Part shown: positions 7,062 through 12,208 of the stretch, piece after piece
How the letters are laid out: each line of letters begins with the position of its first letter
Position numbering within the stretch: the stretch's first letter is position 1
The notes under the pieces: generated by a model
Seen by the model: the letters and a program-made list of their open reading frames with translations, nothing else
Database searches by the model: none
What the model was told of the DNA's origin: nothing
DNA from: Taibaiella sp.
Lineage (GTDB): Bacteria > Bacteroidota > Bacteroidia > Chitinophagales > Chitinophagaceae
Reading direction: 5' to 3'
Length of the DNA: 12,208 nucleotides
Assembly (NCBI GenBank): GCA_019454705.1
Contig: JACFNS010000038.1
Location: 1-12,208, forward strand
Position numbers and translations under genes: made by a program

Positions 7062-7079
7062 TAACACTAAACATAAGTT

Positions 7080-7745
7080 ATGGCAACTATCAGCAACGAT
7101 ACTTTCAAGTTCTTAAAAGACCTTTCGAAGAACAATAACAAAGAGTGGTTTACTGCCAATAAAAAACGCTATGAAGTAGCGAAGGCAGATTTTGAAGCTT
7201 TTGTTACCGATATGATTAAGAATATGGCGAAGTTCGACCCGCCCATTACCAACCTGGAACCTAAGAAATGTATCTTCCGTATATACCGGGATACACGTTT
7301 CAGCAAAGACAAAACACCGTACAAAAACAATATGGGCGCCAACTTCTCGGTAAGCCCCAGCAAGATACACGACCATGCGGGGTACTACATTCATATAGAG
7401 CCGGGCAAGAGCTTTCTGGCAGGCGGAGCATACGAGCCACAAGCGCCCTGGATTAATAATATCCGCCAGGAGATTGATTATAATACCAAAGAATTTAAGA
7501 AGATCATAAGCGCCGCAGCATTCAAAAAGAACTTCGGCGAGATAAAGGGTGATAAACTCAAAACCGTACCCAAGGGCTTCCCCAAAGACCACCCGGAACT
7601 GAGCCTGCTGCAATACAAAAGTTTCCTGCTGGTCCACGATGTGGATGATAAACTGGTTACCTCAGACGGGTTTATGAAACACTTAATTGACGTGTACAAA
7701 TCCATGAAACCATTCAATGATTTTTTGAACAGGGCGGCGGAGTAG
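7080..7745 (+). CDS. DUF2461 domain-containing protein
   Basis: The protein has 221 residues, the usual size for this single-domain family (Pfam DUF2461, TIGR02453). It has the characteristic core RIYRDTRFSKDKTPYKNN at 67-84, preceded by an N-terminal region with FLKDLSKNNNKEWF (11-24), and GYYIHIEPG at 101-109 followed by GGAYEP at 115-120. There is no signal peptide or membrane segment, so it should be cytoplasmic. The biochemical role of the family is not known to me and nothing nearby suggests one. The gene stands alone on the plus strand. Its stop codon lies 4 bp from the stop of the convergent beta-lactamase gene, leaving no room for a terminator outside the coding sequences. Confidence 0.9.
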   Translation: MATISNDTFKFLKDLSKNNNKEWFTANKKRYEVAKADFEAFVTDMIKNMAKFDPPITNLEPKKCIFRIYRDTRFSKDKTPYKNNMGANFSVSPSKIHDHAGYYIHIEPGKSFLAGGAYEPQAPWINNIRQEIDYNTKEFKKIISAAAFKKNFGEIKGDKLKTVPKGFPKDHPELSLLQYKSFLLVHDVDDKLVTSDGFMKHLIDVYKSMKPFNDFLNRAAE

Positions 7746-7749
7746 TTAT

Positions 7750-8688
7750 TTATTGCTCCAGGGCATCATCATAAGCCGCCTTTGCTATCTGCGCAATAAT
7801 TTTTTCACAAACTGCTGTTTCTGCCTTAGCATCGGTAATATACACTGTAAGTATAAGGTGTTTGCCTCCGGGTAATGCGATGACACCTATATCATTTACA
7901 GCAATATTTACGCCGTTTTCAAATCCACTTGTGCCTGTTTTATGCGCAACACCAGTACCTTCTGGTAACAGGCCTTTTATCCGATTAGCCCCACCTGTAG
8001 TGCGTACCATGACATCACGCAGAGTATCTGTGGATGTTGCGCTAAGTATTTCCCGGTTATAAAATCTGGCAAGCAATTTTGCCATGTCCATAGGTGCGCA
8101 CCAATTTTCGTACGGGCGTTGCATATTTAATCCCAACTGCCCTTCTGTATGCAACATACTTATGCCGGCCATCCCACGGCTTTTTGCATATTCTGTGACT
8201 GCCGCAGGGCCACCCACCTGTTTCAGCAGAACATCTGTACTAATATTGTCACTCATCGTGACAGTGTAACACAATAGCTCGTGTATGCTCACATCGCTCT
8301 CCTTACCTTGTAAAGTGTCGCGCATGGGACTATGTGTATTTTCGCGCATTTCAGACCTGGGTATGTGTATTTTTTGTTCTAATGATAGTTTACCGCTGTC
8401 AACATAATCTAGTACCAGCAATGCCAAAGGAAATTTACAAGTGCTCATCATAGGGCAATGTTCATAACCATTGTATGAAAAGGTATCGCCCGTTTCTAAA
8501 TGTATAAGGCCGACAGCAACTTTCGCATCTATTGTTTTGGCAATACTGTCCACCTGCATTCTCAACACGGAATAATCATGCAGTGTATCTGTAGTAGCTG
8601 TATTTTCGGATGGAGTACTTTCATCTGCACAACCTGTCATTCCAAATAACATAACCGTTAGCAGGCAACTGTAAATCAATTTATTCAT
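7750..8688 (-). CDS. Class A beta-lactamase, subclass A2 (PER/VEB/CfxA-like), predicted lipoprotein
   Basis: The protein has 312 residues. The N-terminus is a lipoprotein signal with a hydrophobic run and Cys20 in MTGC, followed by an acidic, Ser/Thr-rich linker. Catalytic motifs are complete: S82-T-C-K85 (Ambler S70xxK73), S146-D-N148 (S130DN) and K250-T-G252 (K234TG). In the omega loop, the spacing to YENW matches PER/VEB enzymes (YQNW), which places the general base E166 at E182. The residue at Ambler 170 is then G186 rather than the Asn of TEM-type enzymes. It should hydrolyse beta-lactams from a membrane anchor facing the periplasm or cell surface; the spectrum cannot be read from sequence. 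No blaI/blaR-type regulator is adjacent and there are no mobile-element signs, so this is probably a resident chromosomal gene. Confidence 0.9.
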   Translation of the reverse strand: MNKLIYSCLLTVMLFGMTGCADESTPSENTATTDTLHDYSVLRMQVDSIAKTIDAKVAVGLIHLETGDTFSYNGYEHCPMMSTCKFPLALLVLDYVDSGKLSLEQKIHIPRSEMRENTHSPMRDTLQGKESDVSIHELLCYTVTMSDNISTDVLLKQVGGPAAVTEYAKSRGMAGISMLHTEGQLGLNMQRPYENWCAPMDMAKLLARFYNREILSATSTDTLRDVMVRTTGGANRIKGLLPEGTGVAHKTGTSGFENGVNIAVNDIGVIALPGGKHLILTVYITDAKAETAVCEKIIAQIAKAAYDDALEQ

Positions 8689-8735
8689 TGTGAGGTGTTA
8701 AAGAATTAAAGTTAGGGAATGGCCCGAACAAAAAA

Positions 8736-8759
8736 AACGGCCACCTTCCGGCAGCCGTT
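8736..8759 (-). terminator. Intrinsic terminator of the dihydrolipoyl dehydrogenase gene
   Basis: On the minus strand, AACGGCTGCC (8759-8750) pairs with GGTGGCCGTT (8745-8736) over a 4-nt loop, with two adjacent G:U wobbles. The A run at 8730-8737 gives eight T residues at and after the 3' arm. It begins 21 nt past the lpd stop and separates that transcript from the beta-lactamase gene, which must then have its own promoter in the 8689-8735 gap. Confidence 0.85.
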
Positions 8760-8780
8760 CAAAAAAACATTTATTACTTA

Positions 8781-10187
8781 TTAAAGGTGTATCGCCTCAC
8801 CCAGCGCCACTTCTATCGCATCTTTCACCGCTTCGCTCATTGTCGGGTGCGGGAAGATGACATCCAGTTGCTCGTGGTAGGTAGTTTCCAGTTTGCGGCT
8901 GGAGACTGTTTGTGCTATGATTTCAGTTACGTTAGCACCTATCATATGCGTACCCAGCCATTCGCCGTATTTGGCATCGAAGATTACTTTTACAAAACCC
9001 TCAGGAGCTCCTGCTGCACTGGCCTTACCGGACGCTGAGAAGGGGAACTTACCCACTTTAATTTCGTGGCCGGCGTCTTTCGCCTGCTTTTCAGTCATAC
9101 CTACAGAGGCTATTTCAGGCGAGCAGTATGTACATCCCGGTACGTTGTTGTAATCCAGCACTTCAGGCTGGTGGTGGAATTTACCCTCTTTATGTGCCAA
9201 TGCCTCTACGCATATCACGGCCTCTTTCATGGCTACGTGTGCCAGCGCCTGGCCGGGCACGATATCACCAATGGCATATATACCCGCTACATTGGTATTA
9301 TAGTAAGGGTCAACCGTTACTTTGCCTTTCTCGGTTTTGATACCCAGGTCTTCCAGGCCTATGTTTTCTATATTGGCACTCACACCTACCGCGCTCAGTA
9401 CTACATCAGCTTCCAGCACTTCTTCGCCTTTAGCTGTTTTAACAGTTGCCTTTACCTTCTTACCGCTGATGTCCACTTTCTCTACCGAAGACTCCAGCAT
9501 GATTTCCATGCCTTTCTTCCTGTATGCTTTGAACAGTTCTTTGGATACATCTTCATCTTCTACAGGAACGATGCGTGGCATGAACTCTACTATCGTTACT
9601 TTAGTGCCAATGCTGTTGTAGTAATAGGCAAACTCCACACCTATAGCGCCGGAGCCGACTACTATCATGCTCTCAGGCTGTGTGGGCAGGCTCATAGCCT
9701 CACGGTAGCCAATTACTTTTTTGCCGTCTATGGGCAGGTTAGGTAGTTCGCGCGCACGGCCACCTGTAGCCAGTATGATATGTTTAGCCTGGTAAGCGGT
9801 GGTTTTACCATCCGTACCTGTTACTTCTACTTCTTTCTTCTTGTTCAGCTTACCCTGCCCTGTCAGCACCTCTATCTTGTTCTTCTTCATCAGGAACTGG
9901 ATGCCTTTGCTCATCTTATCGGCCACCCCACGGCTGCGCTTAATCATCGCATTGAAATCCGCCTTAGCATCGCCTACGGTTATACCATAATCCTGCGCAT
10001 GGCTGATATATTCAAAAACCTGTGCCGATTTTAATAGTGCTTTAGTAGGGATACAACCCCAGTTAAGACAAATGCCACCCAGGCTCTCACGCTCTACTAT
10101 CGCCACCTTAAAACCTAATTGTGATGCACGGATAGCCGCCACATATCCACCGGGTCCGCTACCAATAACGATTACATCGTATGCCAT
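8781..10187 (-). CDS. lpdA: Dihydrolipoyl dehydrogenase (E3)
   Basis: The protein has 468 residues, the standard length. The FAD-binding motif GSGPGG is at 9-14. The redox-active disulfide is C40-LNWG-C45, the pattern specific to lipoamide dehydrogenases. A second Rossmann motif (GSGAIG) binds NAD, and the C-terminal HPTMSE supplies the active-site base H447 with E452. It reoxidises dihydrolipoyl groups of the pyruvate, 2-oxoglutarate and branched-chain dehydrogenase complexes or the glycine cleavage system, passing electrons to NAD+. No E1, E2 or gcv gene is adjacent, so it is a stand-alone E3 that could serve several complexes. The ATG start places the GxGxxG loop at the usual distance from the N-terminus. 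A perfect -7 box is found upstream at 10238-10245 and a terminator downstream. Confidence 0.95.
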   Translation of the reverse strand: MAYDVIVIGSGPGGYVAAIRASQLGFKVAIVERESLGGICLNWGCIPTKALLKSAQVFEYISHAQDYGITVGDAKADFNAMIKRSRGVADKMSKGIQFLMKKNKIEVLTGQGKLNKKKEVEVTGTDGKTTAYQAKHIILATGGRARELPNLPIDGKKVIGYREAMSLPTQPESMIVVGSGAIGVEFAYYYNSIGTKVTIVEFMPRIVPVEDEDVSKELFKAYRKKGMEIMLESSVEKVDISGKKVKATVKTAKGEEVLEADVVLSAVGVSANIENIGLEDLGIKTEKGKVTVDPYYNTNVAGIYAIGDIVPGQALAHVAMKEAVICVEALAHKEGKFHHQPEVLDYNNVPGCTYCSPEIASVGMTEKQAKDAGHEIKVGKFPFSASGKASAAGAPEGFVKVIFDAKYGEWLGTHMIGANVTEIIAQTVSSRKLETTYHEQLDVIFPHPTMSEAVKDAIEVALGEAIHL

Positions 10188-10237
10188 AAACAGGAAATAA
10201 TTTTATTGTAAAAAATTGGTTTTTAATTCAGAGGTGA

Positions 10238-10245
10238 CAAAAGTA
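10238..10245 (-). promoter_or_regulatory. Probable -7 promoter element of lpdA
   Basis: On the minus strand, TACTTTTG (10245-10238) is an exact match to the Bacteroidota primary-sigma -7 consensus TAnnTTTG, and TCACC follows. The initiation site would be near 10231, giving a leader of roughly 44 nt before the ATG at 10187. The -33 region is only weakly TT-rich, without a clear TTTG. Confidence 0.45.
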
Positions 10246-10308
10246 GCCAATTTATCGGATAGATAATAACACCCTGAACATATATCAAACTGCACATATC
10301 CTGCAATG

Positions 10309-10335
10309 AAAAAGGGCGCATCACTACGCCCTTTT
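10309..10335 (-). terminator. Intrinsic terminator of the APC permease gene
   Basis: AAAAGGGCG (10310-10318) and CGCCCTTTT (10327-10335) form a perfect 9-bp stem with an 8-nt loop. On the minus strand the stem ends in TTTTT (10313-10309). It begins 17 nt past the permease stop. The stem is symmetrical and has T residues on the plus side too (10332-10335), but no plus-strand gene reads into it. Confidence 0.85.
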
Positions 10336-10352
10336 ATTGCACAAACTAAAAA

Positions 10353-12002
10353 TTATTTATCCGTTATCTTATTCTTTTGCCTGGCTCCTATAGAGTATAT
10401 AATCACATGCGCCAGGGCAAATATGATAGAGAACCAAAACAGTCCTGAAGATGCTTCGGGTGCTTGGTTGTACAGTACAGCCACAACTATTAATATCAAT
10501 ACCATACCCATGCCGGTGTATGCCACAGTACGGAAACTCTTATTGGAGAATCCCTGTTTATTCATATGACTGTTCTTCATACCATAAAACAGGTACAGGT
10601 CGAAACCAATCATCATCCATGCTACCAGGCGTATCCATGTATCCAATGGCAGGAACACCATCATAAACAGGCAGGTAGCCACACCCAATATAGGCACTAA
10701 TGGCACCAGCGGGGTCTTGAACACACGGGGCGCATCAGGTTGTGTACGGCGCATTACTATTACACCTATGCATACCAGTATAAAGGCGAATAGTGTACCT
10801 ATACTGGTCATCTCACCCACCACATTAGCTGGAACAAAAGCTGCAAATACGCTCACTAACAACATGAACATGAAGTTGTTGCGTGCAGGAGTTCTGTATT
10901 TCTTATGTACTTCAGAAAATACTTTAGGTACCAGCCCGTCACGACTCATAGAGAAGAACACACGCGACTGCCCCATCAGCATCACCATGATTACCGATGC
11001 ATAACCGCCCAATATAGCCAGGATAATCGCTTTGTTCATCCATGGGTAATCCGGGGTAATCGTACCGTCCGGGTTAGCCTGCCCCATATGGTCTATTGCC
11101 ACTGCTACAGGGGCTATGCCATCTACACCTTTGAATGACTCGTAACTGGCTACGCCCGTCATCACATGCGCAAAGAGTATATACAATATGGTACAGATAA
11201 ACAGGGACAACAAAATACCTATCGGCATATCGCGCCCGGGGTTCTTGGCCTCTTGCGCGGCGGTAGATACCGCATCGAAACCGATATAGGCAAAGAACAC
11301 GATTGCCGCCGCCCTGATGATACCGCTAAAGCCAAACTCACCAAATACTCCGGTGTTTTCGGGCACATAAGGGGTGAGGTTTGACGGGTTGATATATTGC
11401 CAACCTAATGCAATGAATATCAATACGATTGAAACCTTTATTAAAACTATCACTCCATTTACAAATGACGATTCACGGGTGCCTCTCATCAGCACCAGCG
11501 ACATCAGCATCACGATAAATACAGCAGGTATATTCATGATGCCACCTTCCGATGGCGAGGAGGCAAAACGGTGGTCGATATGGATATTATAGTACTCAAG
11601 GAACTTAACAAGGTACCTGCTCCAGCTGATGGAAACCGTAGCGGCACCCACCGCATATTCCAGCACCAGGTCCCACCCTATTATCCAGGCTATGAATTCG
11701 CCCATAGTAGCAAACGAATACGTATAAGCGCTACCGGCTATGGGTATCATTGACGAAAACTCAGCATAACACAGGCCCGCAAATGCGCAACCCAATGCTG
11801 CTACTATAAATGAAATAGTAATCGCAGGCCCTGCATGGTTAGCAGCGGCCAATCCGGTAATAGAAAACAATCCTGCACCGATAATAGCGCCTATACCCAG
11901 CGCTACCAGCGAGCGTGCTGATAAGGTTTTCTTCAGTCCTTTTTCATCGTCAGAGGCTTCGGCCAATAATAGGCTGAGCGGCTTAGTTTTAAATAAACCC
12001 AT
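10353..12002 (-). CDS. APC superfamily amino acid permease (cationic amino acid transporter-like)
   Basis: The protein has 549 residues. TM1 carries the APC signature GIGAIIGAGLF (36-46), the glycine-rich unwound helix that holds the substrate backbone. The segment after TM6 has GFDAVSTAAQEAKNP (241-255), typical of the CAT/YfnA branch. Hydrophobic segments are near 32-54, 60-80, 100-125, 157-174, 182-202, 227-247, 262-285, 325-347, 375-393, 396-417, 432-452, 457-475, 492-512 and 521-540. That makes 14, the CAT-family number, rather than the 12 of most APC members. It should import amino acids across the inner membrane by coupling to an ion gradient; the specificity is not deducible. The gene is monocistronic, with a candidate promoter at 12026-12056 and a terminator at 10309-10335. 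The upstream neighbour is divergent. Confidence 0.92.
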   Translation of the reverse strand: MGLFKTKPLSLLLAEASDDEKGLKKTLSARSLVALGIGAIIGAGLFSITGLAAANHAGPAITISFIVAALGCAFAGLCYAEFSSMIPIAGSAYTYSFATMGEFIAWIIGWDLVLEYAVGAATVSISWSRYLVKFLEYYNIHIDHRFASSPSEGGIMNIPAVFIVMLMSLVLMRGTRESSFVNGVIVLIKVSIVLIFIALGWQYINPSNLTPYVPENTGVFGEFGFSGIIRAAAIVFFAYIGFDAVSTAAQEAKNPGRDMPIGILLSLFICTILYILFAHVMTGVASYESFKGVDGIAPVAVAIDHMGQANPDGTITPDYPWMNKAIILAILGGYASVIMVMLMGQSRVFFSMSRDGLVPKVFSEVHKKYRTPARNNFMFMLLVSVFAAFVPANVVGEMTSIGTLFAFILVCIGVIVMRRTQPDAPRVFKTPLVPLVPILGVATCLFMMVFLPLDTWIRLVAWMMIGFDLYLFYGMKNSHMNKQGFSNKSFRTVAYTGMGMVLILIVVAVLYNQAPEASSGLFWFSIIFALAHVIIYSIGARQKNKITDK

Positions 12003-12025
12003 ATGGATAAGCAGATATGAGCGTC

Positions 12026-12056
12026 CAAACTATAAAGAAAATGTCGTTTCTACAAA
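12026..12056 (-). promoter_or_regulatory. Candidate promoter of the APC permease gene
   Basis: On the minus strand, TTTG (12056-12053) is followed after 18 nt by TATAGTTTG (12034-12026). This is close to the Bacteroidota arrangement TTTG-N19-TAnnTTTG, except that the -7 box has one extra base between TA and TTTG. Transcription would begin near 12019, leaving a leader of about 17 nt. Confidence 0.4.
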
Positions 12057-12094
12057 CCAAACTGATTTTATAAAGTTTTGTTATTGAATTGAAA

Positions 12095-12116
12095 ACAGTA
12101 ACATACCTGTTACTGT
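12095..12116. promoter_or_regulatory. Operator-like 22-bp palindrome between divergent genes
   Basis: ACAGTAACA (12095-12103) and TGTTACTGT (12108-12116) are exact reverse complements around TACC. The size, the perfect 9-bp arms and the short centre are typical of a site for a dimeric regulator. The right arm falls where the -33 element of the plus-strand gene would be, if TAGGTTTG at 12134-12141 is its -7 box, so a repressor bound here would block that promoter. No regulator gene is visible in the window. A simple hairpin is possible, but there is no T tract for a terminator. Confidence 0.5.
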
Positions 12117-12133
12117 AAAAATAAAATTTGCAG

Positions 12134-12141
12134 TAGGTTTG
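12134..12141 (+). promoter_or_regulatory. Possible -7 element of the gene starting at 12146
   Basis: TAGGTTTG exactly fits TAnnTTTG. The initiation point would fall at or just after the ATG at 12146, implying a leaderless transcript or a different true start. AAATTTG at 12124-12130 is an alternative, poorer box with a more normal short leader. Confidence 0.3.
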
Positions 12142-12145
12142 CTAA

Positions 12146-12208
12146 ATGGCACGTACCATAGTTTTTAGTTTACTTTTTCTATTTACTGCATACGCAGGTA
12201 ATGTTTTT
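12146..12208 (+). CDS. 5' end of a probable secreted protein (partial, runs off the window)
   Basis: From the ATG at 12146, 21 codons are open to the window edge. The peptide begins MARTIVFSLLFLFTAYAG: a positive residue near the start, a hydrophobic core and small residues (AYA) suitable for signal peptidase I. That is a typical Sec signal peptide, so the product is probably periplasmic, outer-membrane or exported. Nothing of the mature protein is visible, so no function can be given. The gene is divergent from the APC permease, and the palindrome at 12095-12116 lies just upstream. Confidence 0.6.
   Translation, partial: MARTIVFSLLFLFTAYAGNVF

Noticed and set aside
6839..7138. 99-codon plus-strand frame running from the intergenic region into the DUF2461 gene
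   Set aside because: It overlaps the true start of the DUF2461 gene in another frame and crosses the structured non-coding region; its composition is not protein-like.
7113..7637. 174-codon open frame on the minus strand inside the DUF2461 gene
   Set aside because: It is antisense to the conserved RIYRDTRFSKDK core and has no family resemblance, so it is a shadow frame.
9066..9746. 226-codon open frame on the plus strand inside lpdA
   Set aside because: It lies antisense to dihydrolipoyl dehydrogenase and has the aromatic- and Cys-rich composition of a mirror frame.
1..12208. A defence island, prophage, integrative element or biosynthetic cluster
   Set aside because: All recognised genes are housekeeping or single-gene accessory functions. 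There is no integrase, transposase, toxin-antitoxin pair, nuclease/helicase set, CRISPR array or cluster of biosynthetic genes.

Overview
The window looks like ordinary chromosome of a member of the Bacteroidota, most likely close to Chitinophagaceae. This is inferred from several signs: a two-domain periplasmic M16 peptidase, a PER/VEB/CfxA-like (subclass A2) beta-lactamase on a lipoprotein signal, a DUF2461 protein, weak or absent Shine-Dalgarno sequences, candidate -7 boxes of the Bacteroidota form TAnnTTTG, and frequent ATA isoleucine codons. I see no rRNA, tRNA, CRISPR array, transposase or phage gene.

Layout from left to right. Positions 1-413 form a repeat-rich intergenic region with hairpins, a 34-bp near-duplicate and five copies of a GGAACAA heptamer; a gene may begin on the minus strand at its left edge. 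A large M16 peptidase (minus, 414-3248) is divergent from a two-gene plus-strand unit: a phosphohexomutase of the GlmM type (3453-4832) and a CrtI/RetSat-like FAD oxidoreductase (4858-6372) with a TTG start. The oxidoreductase converges on, and overlaps by 114 bp, a hotdog acyl-CoA thioesterase (minus, 6259-6786). Upstream of the thioesterase is a structured 293-bp region. A DUF2461 gene (plus, 7080-7745) is tail-to-tail with a class A beta-lactamase (minus, 7750-8688). Dihydrolipoyl dehydrogenase (minus, 8781-10187) and a 14-segment APC permease (minus, 10353-12002) follow, each with its own terminator. A secreted-protein gene starts at 12146 on the plus strand and leaves the window.

The genes do not form one pathway. 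They are mainly housekeeping functions: envelope precursor supply (GlmM), the E3 subunit of 2-oxoacid dehydrogenases (Lpd), acyl-CoA handling, amino-acid uptake, and envelope proteolysis and beta-lactam resistance. Only glmM and the oxidoreductase look co-transcribed.

The most interesting signal is non-coding. Directly upstream of the thioesterase, the minus strand carries a strong intrinsic terminator. A copy of that terminator's 3' arm sits about 50 nt earlier, inside the loop of an 11-bp perfect hairpin. This is the arrangement expected of an attenuator or riboswitch-like leader, or of a terminated small RNA. Other points are a 22-bp operator-like palindrome between the permease and the last gene, and the repeat cluster at 90-366.
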